Assembly: GCF_900291465.1 (NCBI RefSeq)
Contig: NZ_LT985808.1
Coordinates: 1,994,575-2,058,574, forward strand
Source: Bacteroides sp. Marseille-P3684
GTDB taxonomy: Bacteria > Bacteroidota > Bacteroidia > Bacteroidales > Bacteroidaceae
Length of the DNA: 64,000 nt
Direction: 5' to 3'
Under the pieces are notes generated by a model. That model was not told the origin of the DNA and ran no database searches. It worked only from the letters and a program-made list of their open reading frames with translations. A program made the translations under genes and the position numbers. The stretch's first letter is position 1. Every line of letters starts with the position of its first letter. Below, in pieces: positions 45,982 through 55,172 of this stretch.

Positions 45982-48232
45982 TTATCGAATGGTTTTAAAA
46001 ATGCCTTTGAATCCGGTGTCGATGACAAGTCCGGTCGTTTTGGTAAGATTCATTTCGTCGGTGCATTCCACATCTTCGGGATAGATGGGGATGACGGCGC
46101 CCTCGCGTACGAAGACGGGCATCTCCTCCAGCGGGACCTTGACGCCGTAGAGCCACCGGCCGCCCCGGAGCCTTTCACCGGTGAAGAAGTTCACCCAGTC
46201 GCCTTCGGGCAGGTAGATGTCCCGGCAGTCGTCGCTGTTCATGACCGGAGCCACCAGGAAGTCGTCGCCGAAGTAATATTCGTCGTCGATGTGCCAGCAG
46301 ACGCGGTCTTCCGGATGCTCGAATACCAGCGCACGCAGCACAGCATAGCCGGTCTCCGTGGCTTTGCGGCTCTGCTCCACGAGGTAGGGCAGCAGGCGGT
46401 AACGCAGTTTCCACCATTGCTTGACGAGCGGTGCGATGGCGGGATAGTGCCACGGCTCGCGCTTGTTGGTTCCGTGATAGCGCATGTGGGAAGAGAACAC
46501 GCCGAACTGTGTCCAGCGCATGTAGACCTTGTCGTCCACGATGGAGTTCATGAAGTTGGGGAGGGTGTGGAAGCCGGGCACATCGTGGCTCCAGAAGGCG
46601 AAGCCCGACAGACCGAAGTGCAGGCCGCCTTTCAGCGAACCTGCCATGCCGTCCCAGGAGCTGCATGAGTCGCCGCCCCAGTGCAGCGGGTAGCGTTGGC
46701 ATCCCGCCCATGCGGCACGTGCCCACACGATTCCGTCGCTCGTCACCTCCTTGGTCACCTCGTAGGCTGCCTTCTGGTAGAGCAGGGCATAGAGGTTGTT
46801 GAGCAGTTCGGGCGGCATGCCTTTGTAGCGGGCATCCATGTGTATGTTTTCACCGAAGTCGGTTTTGATGCACGTCACGCCCATCTCAAGCAGGTTCCTC
46901 AGCAGACCCTTGTACCAGTTGGTGGCTGCCGGATAAGTGAAGTCGATGGTCCCGGCATAATCGAGGGCGGAGAAGTTGGAGCCTTCAGAGGCTTGCTGCC
47001 TGGTCAGGGGAGCGATGTAGTCGTTGCGGCGGGCTTCGTCGATTTGCTCGGCGTCTTCCGCTACATACGGGAGTTGCCACAGCGAAACCCGGTAGCCCTG
47101 CTCTTTCAGGCGATGGATGAACGCCTTGGGGTCGGGGAAACGTTCCTCATTGAATTTCCATTCACACAGCCAGTCGGTGCGGAACCATCCCGTGTCGAGG
47201 TGGATGACGTCGCACGGATAATGCTCGGCACGCATCCGGCGGCAAATCTCTTCCACTTCGTCCGCGCTGAAGTAGGTCATGCGGCTCATCCAGATGCCGA
47301 AGCTCCAGAGGGGAGGCATGGAGGGATAGCCCGTCAGGTCGCGGTAGCCGCGCAGGATTTCTTCGACGCTGTCTCCCGCGATGAGGAAGACGTCGAGCAG
47401 CGCCTGGTCGCTCAGGAATTCCACCGAACGGGTCGAGACGTCAGCCAGCGAGAGCTTGCTGTGGGCACACGTGTGGTAGAAGGTGCCGTAGAGGCGGCTG
47501 GAGAGATAGAAGGGGATGTTCTTGTAGGTACGCCGGTTGTTCACGCCTTGTCCGTCCTGGTTCTTCAGGAAGAAGGTGTGTCCGCTCAGGTCCATCTTGG
47601 TGAAGCGTTCGCCCGTCCCGGCAAAGCACTCGTCTGCCTTGCATTCGAACGAGAGAGTGGCGCGCTCCTTGTGTCCTTCGCGGACGCAGTAGGCGAGGGG
47701 CAGTCCGTCGTAGCGGGGAGGGGAGAAGTGGTCGTAGGCTGCCAGACGGATTTCGCGTTTCCCGTCAGGATAGACCGTGAGGTCGAGTGTCTCCTGCGGG
47801 GCGGAGCAGGTCGCTCCAGGGGTCGAGCACGGGTTCCTTGACGTTGATGCGTGCCCGGCAGACCCCGTCGGAAGAACGGATGACCCATTCCCCCTCTCCG
47901 GCTTCCACCTGCAAGGGGAGCTTCTGCACGCGGTTGCTGAACTGGAGCATCTCCGAACGGTCGGTCAGCTCATGCTCGCCGAAACCGCAGAACAGCCGGA
48001 GGACCTTGTTGCTGTACTGGCGGAGAATCAAGGTGTATGTTTCGCGGGCGACAGCCGTGTCGGCTGCCATGTCGTTCGACAGCATCTGTTTCTGGAAAGG
48101 CACGTCCACGCAGACGTCGCCGTCCTTCTCGTAGACGGCAGTCGGCTTGCAGGCTTTCCACAGCGATTCGTCTCTTGACAGGTCAAGGTCGAAGTCCATG
48201 AAGTCGAACAGGTGATAGTTGGTTGGTTTCAT
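45982..48232 (-). pseudogene. GH31 alpha-xylosidase-like gene split by a one-base frameshift
   Basis: Restoring one base gives a 749-residue GH31 enzyme without signal peptide. The N-terminal part (48232 down to about 47800, starting MKPTNYHLFDFMDFD) reads in one frame and runs into a stop at 47765. The rest reads in another frame: its open stretch reaches above 47800 (LDLTVYPDGKREIRLAAYDHF) and continues to 45982. Deleting one G from the GGGG at 47798-47801 joins DLLRP to QETLDL. Catalytic residues are intact: nucleophile Asp in KTDFGE (codon 46858-46860) and acid/base Asp in HWGGDS (46669-46671), closest to YicI-type alpha-xylosidases. Either a real mutation or a sequencing/assembly error. 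Confidence 0.85.
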
Positions 48233-48261
48233 AAATGTAGGGTTGTTTGCTGATACGGTTG

Positions 48262-50127
48262 TTAGCGGGTTGTTGCCGGGGTTCCGGCGGCGGTCCTGCG
48301 TCCGGCTTTCATCCTGATGCCTTCATCCACCGACGGACCGTTGGTCTTCCAGACGTTGTGCGGACCGGGCTGGTTGGAGTCGAAGCGTTCCTCGGGGCAC
48401 CAGTTGTCCGCAACGGTGTATCCGTCGGTCGCCTCGTCGAAGTAGATGTAGAAGGCGCGGTCGTTGGTGGCGTACGGCGCATCGGTCAGGTGCTCGATGC
48501 GGTTGCCGCACATCCGCGAGCCGGGCTGGTAGGACAACGTGTAGAGTCCGCCGGCATCATACAGCCTGCGGGCGAAGTGGTGCACGTAGTTGTTCTCGAC
48601 GAGGTTGTTCTTCATGCCGCTTTCACGCAGGGTCCATCCCCAGCCGACGCAGATGCCGGAGTAGTTGACGTGGGACACCTCGTTGTGGGCAATGACCACG
48701 TCGCTCACATAGCCGGCACCGATGCCCACGCAGCCCCAGTCTTCGTTGGTCACTTCGGTGATGAGATTGTCGATCACGGTGAGGTGGGAGCAGAGCTCGT
48801 CGGCATTGACCGGCTTGAACGGGACGTGTGTCTCGAAGCCTCCGTCGGGAAACGCTCCCATGAGCAGGGCTGTCCCGCCGATGTCCGTGAACAGGCTTTG
48901 GCTGACGGACGAGTGGTGGACCGCCCATTCATAATCCAGTCCCGTCGCTCCCAGGTGACGGAAGGTGCACCGTTCGAACCGGATGTCGTGGGCACCGCGT
49001 ACCCGGATGGCAGCTTCGGGGCGTGCCACCCACGCCTGGTTTTCCAGCGAAGCCTTTTCCGGCAGTCCCGGGACAGCCAGCTTGTAGGCATCCAGCAGAC
49101 GGAGTCCGCCCTGGAGGGTGACGTGCCCTTCCCGTGAAGGACGGTTCCAGGCGGTATGTTCGAAGCGGATGTTTTCAAACGTCAGGTGATGCACCGGGCG
49201 CTCCAGCGAACCGTCCACCCGCATCAGGGATTCCAGGGCGGGTGCGATGGCTGCGACGCGGGTCATGTCTTCCCCCGGACGGGGATAATAGTAGATTTTT
49301 CCGGACGGATAAGCCTGGAACCATTCGCCGGGCTCGTCGAGCAGCGCGAGGTCGTTCACCAGGCAGAAGGAGGAGTTCCCCTTCTCTCCGCCGATGACCG
49401 GCTGCGGCCACGGATGGGCAAACTCCAGCCGACTCTCGGGATTATGGAAGCGCACGATGGTCGAATCGCCCTGCACATCCAGGCTGCGGACGCGCAGGAT
49501 GGCGATTGCCCAACGTTGATGGACGATCATCTCCAGTTGGTCTGCCGCGGAGGGGTCCGGCAGGTCGGGCGTCGGGATGGTGATGGTCTCGCGGACGGGA
49601 TCGAAAGCGTACATGCGCTCCATCACTCCGTCGGCGAACTGCGACGCACGCTGTGCCTTCCGTCCGTTGACCCAGAACTGGCGGAACTCCAGGTGACGGT
49701 TGCCCACGACGGGCGCGTCGGCTACCCACACCTTGCCACGGACAGCCTGGGGCAGACGGACGGCTTCACCGGCAGCTACCGGACGCCAGCCTTCCACCCG
49801 CACGCCGCCGCTGATGACGGCGTCCCCCTCGCCACGCACGATGGTCGGGCTGTCGGCCGTTCCGCTGTCTTCGGGACGGATGAACAGGGGTTCGGACTGA
49901 GGATAGACACCCTCGGCAAGGTGGATGCAGATGCCGCCCTCCGCTTCGGGCATGCGCAGACGGCGCCATTCGCGTGCCTGCTTCACGGCTTGTGCCACGG
50001 TACGCAGTGGAGCTTCGCGCGTCCCCGAATGGTTGTCATTGCCGGCGGGAGATACCCAGATGTCGCCTGCCTGTGCCACGGAGCTGCATGACAGGCACAA
50101 TGCCAGCATGTAGAAAAATCTTTTCAT
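48262..50127 (-). CDS. secreted right-handed beta-helix protein, candidate glycan-active enzyme
   Basis: A 621-residue exported protein with signal peptide MKRFFYMLALCLSCSSVAQA. It opens IWVSPAGNDNHSGTREAPLRT, a start common to Bacteroidota parallel beta-helix enzymes, and continues with many short strand repeats (VSDVVIAHNEVSHVNYSGI; NLVENNYVHHF). The layout recalls GH141- or PL-type proteins, but I cannot place it in a CAZy family by eye. The start at 50127 is chosen for the signal peptide. First gene of the operon, 29 bp before GH31. It probably acts on the polysaccharide whose product is taken up by the symporter. Confidence 0.75.
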   Translation of the reverse strand: MKRFFYMLALCLSCSSVAQAGDIWVSPAGNDNHSGTREAPLRTVAQAVKQAREWRRLRMPEAEGGICIHLAEGVYPQSEPLFIRPEDSGTADSPTIVRGEGDAVISGGVRVEGWRPVAAGEAVRLPQAVRGKVWVADAPVVGNRHLEFRQFWVNGRKAQRASQFADGVMERMYAFDPVRETITIPTPDLPDPSAADQLEMIVHQRWAIAILRVRSLDVQGDSTIVRFHNPESRLEFAHPWPQPVIGGEKGNSSFCLVNDLALLDEPGEWFQAYPSGKIYYYPRPGEDMTRVAAIAPALESLMRVDGSLERPVHHLTFENIRFEHTAWNRPSREGHVTLQGGLRLLDAYKLAVPGLPEKASLENQAWVARPEAAIRVRGAHDIRFERCTFRHLGATGLDYEWAVHHSSVSQSLFTDIGGTALLMGAFPDGGFETHVPFKPVNADELCSHLTVIDNLITEVTNEDWGCVGIGAGYVSDVVIAHNEVSHVNYSGICVGWGWTLRESGMKNNLVENNYVHHFARRLYDAGGLYTLSYQPGSRMCGNRIEHLTDAPYATNDRAFYIYFDEATDGYTVADNWCPEERFDSNQPGPHNVWKTNGPSVDEGIRMKAGRRTAAGTPATTR

Positions 50128-50274
50128 GATAGGAATGTTGTGTTTTCGAGACTTCATAGTCTTAGATGGCGACAAACTTACACAATTCTTCCGTAATAAA
50201 CGAATAAATTGTACAAATCTCTGCAATCGCCTTTCGCCTTGACGGCTTTGGTTCACGGATGGATGTCCCGTGCG

Positions 50275-50305
50275 TTTGTAGATAATTATTTATTGCTTAG
50301 TTTTG
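50275..50305 (+). promoter_or_regulatory. Bacteroidota-type promoter of the S9 peptidase gene
   Basis: TTTG (50275-50278) and TAGTTTTG (50298-50305) are 19 bp apart, a full match. Leader about 25 nt to the ATG at 50337. It lies in the divergent gap with the beta-helix operon. Confidence 0.68.
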
Positions 50306-50336
50306 CATCTGTTTTTTCTAAACACACAACTCGACT

Positions 50337-52787
50337 ATGAAGAAAGGAATCATCGTGGGATGCGCCCTTTGTCTGGGAGCACTCTCATCAAACGCCGGGA
50401 ATGTCGACGTGAAGACATTCCGGTATGCAGGACCCTACGTGGTGCAGACGCCCTTCATGACCGATTCTGCGAACGTGGACGGGAAGCTCTTCCACGAGGA
50501 GGACCTCCTGCAGAGTACCTTGTCGCTCGACGCCTTGCGCTCGGGCAAATCGCTCGAAGGCGGCGTGTTGCCTCACACCGCAGGCTATGCCCTGCACCTC
50601 GCCGGCTTCACGGTGGACAACACCCGCTTTGCCAAGGGACGCCTCACCGTGCGGGGCGTCAAGCACTACACCGTCTATATCGACGGCAAGGAGCACAAGG
50701 GGGAGGAGGTGAGCCTCGAACCTGCCACCCACCGCATCGTCATCAAGTGCCTCACGCAGCCCAATACCGACGACACGCTCTCGGTCTCCCTGGAGAGCGC
50801 GCAGGAGGACATCTTCCGGCTCAACGAAACCGGGAAGCGCGCCTACACGCTGGCGGACGTGCTCAACGGCACACGGTTCAGCGGCATCAGCCTGTCGCCT
50901 GACGGACGCTACCTCATCACCGCCTACACCACGACGCACGACGACACCTCGAAGAGCCGTCTGTTCCGTGTGACGGAGACTGCCACCGGAAAGACCGTCG
51001 CCGAGACCGACCGCAACATCAGCTGGATGCCCAAGGGCAGCCGTTACTATTATATAAGGAAGAACGTCAGCGGGAACGACCTCGTGACCGTCGACGCCCG
51101 CGACCTGAGTGAAACGGTGCTCGCCTCCGGCATTCCGGACGGAGCGTTCGAGGTTGCGCCCTCCGAGGACTATCTGCTCTATACACTGACCGACGAGGGA
51201 CCGAAGGAGCCGGAAGACATCCGTCGCATCCTGGAACCCGACGACCGGCAGCCGGGATGGCGCAACCGCAGCTACCTCGCCCGCTACGACCTGCAGAGCG
51301 GACTCCTGCAACGCCTGACCTACGGCTACCGCAGTGCCTACTTCAGCGGCTTCTCTGCTGACGGCAGGGAGATTGTCTTCTCCGTCGGCAGGCAGCGCAT
51401 CACCCAGAGGCCCTTCAACCTGACGTCGGTCTACCGCATGGACGTGCAGACCCTCCGGGTGGACACGTTGCTCGCCGACGAAGGCTTCCTCTCCGGCTGC
51501 ATCCTTTCACCGGACGGCAAGCAGTTGCTCGTCACCGGCTCGGGCGACGCGTTCGGAGGCATCGGACTGAACATCCGCGAAGGGCAGAAGTCCAGCTACT
51601 ACGACAACCAGCTTTTCCTCTACGACCTTGCCTCGCGGAAGGTACGGACACTGACTCGGGACTTCGACCCCAGCGTGTCAACGACCTTCTGGAACAAGGC
51701 GGACGGGCGCGTCTACTTTACGGCGAACGACCGGGACTGCGTGAGCCTCTACCGCATGCAGTTGCCCGGCGGACGCATCGACAAGCTTGCCGCGGGCGAG
51801 GAAGTGGTGAAGCGTTTCTGCCTGGCAGCGGAAGCACCCCTGATGGCGTATTATGGCGAGAGCGCCTGCAACGGAGGACGTCTCTACACCTTTGACCTGA
51901 AGGGCAGCAAGCCCGTCCTGCGCGAAGACCTGGGCAGCCGGCTCACCGACGGCGTCCGCCTGGGCGAATGTCATGCCTGGAACTTCCGCAACTCCCGCGG
52001 GGACAGCATCTGCGGACGCTTCTACCTCCCGCCCGGCTTTGATGCCAGCAAGAAGTATCCCCTCATCGTCAACTACTACGGCGGATGCACACCCATCGAC
52101 CGCTCCTTCGAAAGCCGCTATCCGCTCCATGCGTATGCCGCCTTGGGCTACGTGGTCTACGTCGTAGAGCCCAGCGGAGCGATTGGCTTCGGTCAGGAAT
52201 TCTCCGCACGCCATGTCAATGCGTGGGGCGATTACACCGCCGACGACATCATCGAGGGCACGCGCCGCTTCTGCGAGACGCACCCCTTTGTCGACGCGAA
52301 GAAGGTCGGCTGCATCGGCGCTTCCTACGGCGGCTTCATGACCCAGTATCTCCAGACCAAGACAGACCTCTTTGCCGCAGCGGTCTCCCACGCCGGCATC
52401 AGCAACGTCACCAGCTACTGGGGCGAAGGCTACTGGGGATACTCCTACAGCGAGGCGGCGTCGGCTGACAGTTATCCCTGGAACAACGAGGAGTTGTACA
52501 CCGGACACAGTCCGCTTTTCCATGCCGACAGGATACACACCCCGCTGCTCTTCCTGCACGGGACGGCGGACACCAACGTCCCCATCGGCGAGAGCATCCA
52601 GATGTTCACCGCCCTCAAGCTGCTCGGACGGGAGACCGCGTTTGTCACCATCGACGGCGAGAACCACCTCATCACCGATTACCGCAAGCGCATCCTCTGG
52701 CAGAACACCATCTTCGCCTGGTTCGCGAAGTACCTGCAGGACGATTCCACCTGGTGGGACACGCTTTATCCCGAACGGAAGATGTGA
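50337..52787 (+). CDS. DPP-IV-like S9 prolyl oligopeptidase family protein
   Basis: An 816-residue exported serine peptidase. Signal peptide residues 1-20 (MKKGIIVGCALCLGALSSNA). Residues about 170-560 form a beta-propeller with repeated SPDGRYLI and SPDGKQLLV blades; the C-terminal alpha/beta hydrolase carries S663 in GASYGGFM, D745 in HGTADTNVP and H777 in GENHLI, the classical triad. Members cleave after Pro/Ala or in a broader manner, giving dipeptides from host or dietary protein. A ThiD-like kinase follows after 47 bp. The gene is GC-rich. Confidence 0.92.
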   Translation: MKKGIIVGCALCLGALSSNAGNVDVKTFRYAGPYVVQTPFMTDSANVDGKLFHEEDLLQSTLSLDALRSGKSLEGGVLPHTAGYALHLAGFTVDNTRFAKGRLTVRGVKHYTVYIDGKEHKGEEVSLEPATHRIVIKCLTQPNTDDTLSVSLESAQEDIFRLNETGKRAYTLADVLNGTRFSGISLSPDGRYLITAYTTTHDDTSKSRLFRVTETATGKTVAETDRNISWMPKGSRYYYIRKNVSGNDLVTVDARDLSETVLASGIPDGAFEVAPSEDYLLYTLTDEGPKEPEDIRRILEPDDRQPGWRNRSYLARYDLQSGLLQRLTYGYRSAYFSGFSADGREIVFSVGRQRITQRPFNLTSVYRMDVQTLRVDTLLADEGFLSGCILSPDGKQLLVTGSGDAFGGIGLNIREGQKSSYYDNQLFLYDLASRKVRTLTRDFDPSVSTTFWNKADGRVYFTANDRDCVSLYRMQLPGGRIDKLAAGEEVVKRFCLAAEAPLMAYYGESACNGGRLYTFDLKGSKPVLREDLGSRLTDGVRLGECHAWNFRNSRGDSICGRFYLPPGFDASKKYPLIVNYYGGCTPIDRSFESRYPLHAYAALGYVVYVVEPSGAIGFGQEFSARHVNAWGDYTADDIIEGTRRFCETHPFVDAKKVGCIGASYGGFMTQYLQTKTDLFAAAVSHAGISNVTSYWGEGYWGYSYSEAASADSYPWNNEELYTGHSPLFHADRIHTPLLFLHGTADTNVPIGESIQMFTALKLLGRETAFVTIDGENHLITDYRKRILWQNTIFAWFAKYLQDDSTWWDTLYPERKM

Positions 52788-52834
52788 GCCCCGCCTGCTT
52801 GTCAACTTGTTCCCTCCCTAAACTTTATAACTCA

Positions 52835-53647
52835 ATGAACGAATATCCCAAAGTCCTGGCAATTGCCGGCAGCGAGCCCATGGGCAGCGCCGGTGTCCAG
52901 GCAGACATCAAGGCAATCTCTGCCTGCGGAAGCTATGCCGCCGGTGCACTGACCTGCATCGTCAACGAGGACACCACCCGTGTCAAGGAAGTCTATCCTC
53001 TGCCTGTCGCGCTTGTCATCGGGCAGGTGCGCTCGTTTCTCGACGATGTACGCGCCACCGCCATCAAGACCGGCATGCTCTTTACCGAAGAACTCGTACG
53101 CGAACTTGGCAGCACCCTGCGTGACTACCGCGGCATCCCGCTCGTGGTTGACCCCGTCATGGTCGACTCCGGCGGCACCCCGCTCATCCGTCGCGAGGCA
53201 ATCGATGCCTACAAGGACAGCCTTTTCCCCCTTGCGACGATTATCACCCCGAACTTCCGCGAGGCAAACCTCCTGCTGGACCACACGTTCGATGCCGCTT
53301 CACCCGAAGCCGACATCCGCGCACTCTGCCGCTGGGGCAATGCCGCCATCGTGAAGTCCGTCCCCCATCCCGAGGGGCTCATGGACGTGTTCTACTCCGA
53401 GGCGACCGGCATGCGCACCTTCGTCAAGGAGAAGGTCGACACGCGCAACGTCAATGGTACCGGCTGCTCCTTCTCTTCGTCCATCGCTGCCTTCCTGTCG
53501 CAGAAATACACCCTGGAGGACGCCGTGACACTCGCCGAAGACTACATCGACGGCGCTATCCACCGCGGCGCCACGTACCGGTTCGGGACCGGCTTCGGAC
53601 CCGTCGCCCATTTCTACCGCCTCTGGCGCAAGGGCGACAAACGCTGA
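52835..53647 (+). CDS. ThiD-like hydroxymethylpyrimidine/pyridoxal kinase paralogue
   Basis: A 270-residue ribokinase-fold kinase. It has the opening AIAGSEPMGSAGVQADIKAI (ThiD: AIAGSDxSGGAG), VVDPVMVDSGGTPLI, ITPNFREANLL and the anion hole NGTGCSFSSSIAAFL. SEPMG in place of SDxSGG changes the substrate loop, so this may be a pyridoxal/HMP kinase of the PdxK2 type rather than the biosynthetic ThiD at 22007. Start at 52835 (MNEYPKVLAIAG) is preferred over 52754, which would overlap the S9 stop. Confidence 0.82.
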   Translation: MNEYPKVLAIAGSEPMGSAGVQADIKAISACGSYAAGALTCIVNEDTTRVKEVYPLPVALVIGQVRSFLDDVRATAIKTGMLFTEELVRELGSTLRDYRGIPLVVDPVMVDSGGTPLIRREAIDAYKDSLFPLATIITPNFREANLLLDHTFDAASPEADIRALCRWGNAAIVKSVPHPEGLMDVFYSEATGMRTFVKEKVDTRNVNGTGCSFSSSIAAFLSQKYTLEDAVTLAEDYIDGAIHRGATYRFGTGFGPVAHFYRLWRKGDKR

Positions 53648-53668
53648 CCCTCCGTCCCTGCAAACAGC

Positions 53669-53737
53669 ACGCGGGTGGCGCGCTTCCCGTTCCTTTTCTC
53701 CGGAACAGGGAAGACGCGCCACCCGCGTTGTCGTTTT
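53669..53737. terminator. bidirectional terminator between the ThiD-like and MBL genes
   Basis: ACGCGGGTGGCGCG (53669-53682) is perfectly complementary to CGCGCCACCCGCGT (53715-53728), with inner complementarity (CTTCCCGTTCC / GGAACAGGGAAG). TCGTTTTG follows on the plus strand. Both genes converge on it. Confidence 0.75.
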
Positions 53738-53782
53738 GCTTTGTCTGCCGGGCGCACGGGGCGCTCACGGCGTTGGGTCCGC

Positions 53783-54424
53783 TCAGCGGAGGTAGATGTT
53801 GTACTTCTTCTCCTCGCCGATGGTCGAGGCGGGTCCGTGTCCCGAGTAGATGCGTGTCTCGTCGGGCAGGGGAAGCAACTTCCGCCGGATGCCGTCCAGC
53901 AGCAGCTCCTCGCCTCCGCCGCCCAGGTCCGTCCGTCCGATGCTGAAACGGAACAGCACGTCGCCCGTGAACAGGACATGCTCCTCGGCACAGTAGAAGC
54001 ACAGCGACCCCAGGGAATGTCCCGGCACGTGGAAGATGGTGAATGCATGGTTTCCGAACTTCACCACATCCCCCTCGTCAAGGTATCCCTTCAGCGGGAC
54101 GGGCGGTTCGCACTCCATGATGCCGAACGAGCGGATGCGGTCCGTCAGCTGGTCCAGCCAGGGCTGGTCTGCCCGGTGCGCCTCGGCGCCGATGCCGTAG
54201 GTTTCCCAGATAAAGCGGTTCCCGAACACATGGTCGAAGTGCAGGTGCGTGTCAATCAGTCGCACGATGCGCAGCCCGTTCGCCTGGATGAAGCGCTTGA
54301 ACTCCTCCTTCTCCGAGTCGTAATAACAGCCGCAATCGATGACGACGGCTTCCTTCGTTTCGTCCCACACCACATACGTGTTCTCCGGGAGCATATTGAA
54401 TTCAAAAGTCTTGATGTTTAACAT
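53783..54424 (-). CDS. metallo-beta-lactamase-fold hydrolase (glyoxalase II-like)
   Basis: A 213-residue cytoplasmic di-metal hydrolase. Ligands: THLHFDH (H60, H62, D64, H65), H136 in VPGHSLG, D155 in FTGDVLF and H196 in SGHGP, in the order of the glyoxalase II/YcbL group. Probable thioester or related hydrolase; substrate unproven. Follows rsmG after 64 bp on the same strand. Confidence 0.9.
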   Translation of the reverse strand: MLNIKTFEFNMLPENTYVVWDETKEAVVIDCGCYYDSEKEEFKRFIQANGLRIVRLIDTHLHFDHVFGNRFIWETYGIGAEAHRADQPWLDQLTDRIRSFGIMECEPPVPLKGYLDEGDVVKFGNHAFTIFHVPGHSLGSLCFYCAEEHVLFTGDVLFRFSIGRTDLGGGGEELLLDGIRRKLLPLPDETRIYSGHGPASTIGEEKKYNIYLR

Positions 54425-54488
54425 GAGCCTGTGTGTTTTAAGTCGGTAATTGCTTGATGAGGCACGTCGGCGGTCAGCCGGAGCACCG

Positions 54489-55133
54489 TCAACGGTCGAT
54501 GGACACGAACACCACCTTCTTCGTCTGGAAATACTCCTCCTCGAACCAGGTGCTCAGGTCGCACTGCTCCATGCGGTTCTTGAAGGGCATGACCTCGTGC
54601 TGCAGCTCGCCGCCCTTGAGGCAGATGAGCCCGTTGGGATAGGCGTTCCGCTGCTCGCGGGCAATGTTCTTCGTGACAATCTTCACCAGGTCGGCAAGGG
54701 GCATCACGGCACGGCTGACCACGAAGTCGAACAGCTCGCGTTCCTCCTCCGCACGGCAGTGGCGCAGGGTCACGTTCTCCAGGTGGATGGCGGACGCCAC
54801 TTCCGTGGCTACCCGAATCTTCTTCCCGATGCTGTCCACCAGGTGGAAGTGGCATTCGGGGAAAAGGATGGCGAGCGGGATTCCGGGGAAGCCGCCGCCC
54901 GTCCCCAGGTCCATGATACGGGTGCCGGGACGGAAATGAATCATTTTGGCAATGGCGAGTGAGTGGAGCACGTGGTGCTCGTACAGGTTGCCGATGTCCT
55001 TGCGCGAGATGACGTTGATTTTCGCGTTCCAGTCGGTGTAGAGGTCATAGAGCGCCCCGAACTGCTCCTTCTGGCGGTCGGTGAGCTGGGGAAAATATTT
55101 CAAGATGATGTCCATGATTGTTTGAGTTGGCAA
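54489..55133 (-). CDS. rsmG: 16S rRNA (guanine527-N7)-methyltransferase
   Basis: SAM-dependent methyltransferase of 214 residues that modifies G527 of 16S rRNA. The SAM motif is DLGTGGGFPGIPLAI (about 73-87), preceded by NVISRKD and followed by FHLVDSIGKKI and VVSRAVMPL, all typical of RsmG/GidB. 39 bp after the DUF3298 lipoprotein stop on the same strand. Confidence 0.95.
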   Translation of the reverse strand: MPTQTIMDIILKYFPQLTDRQKEQFGALYDLYTDWNAKINVISRKDIGNLYEHHVLHSLAIAKMIHFRPGTRIMDLGTGGGFPGIPLAILFPECHFHLVDSIGKKIRVATEVASAIHLENVTLRHCRAEEERELFDFVVSRAVMPLADLVKIVTKNIAREQRNAYPNGLICLKGGELQHEVMPFKNRMEQCDLSTWFEEEYFQTKKVVFVSIDR

Positions 55134-55172
55134 GTTTTATGGGTGACAAGGTTTACAGCCGGACGGAGTCGG

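Noticed and set aside
47586-47888. Separate 100-codon gene upstream of the GH31 fragment
   Set aside because: It is the third frame over the frameshifted GH31 region; the correct reading joins the two GH31 frames.
50388-51311. 307-codon minus-strand frame inside the S9 peptidase gene
   Set aside because: Antisense shadow of a clear DPP-IV-like gene in GC-rich DNA.
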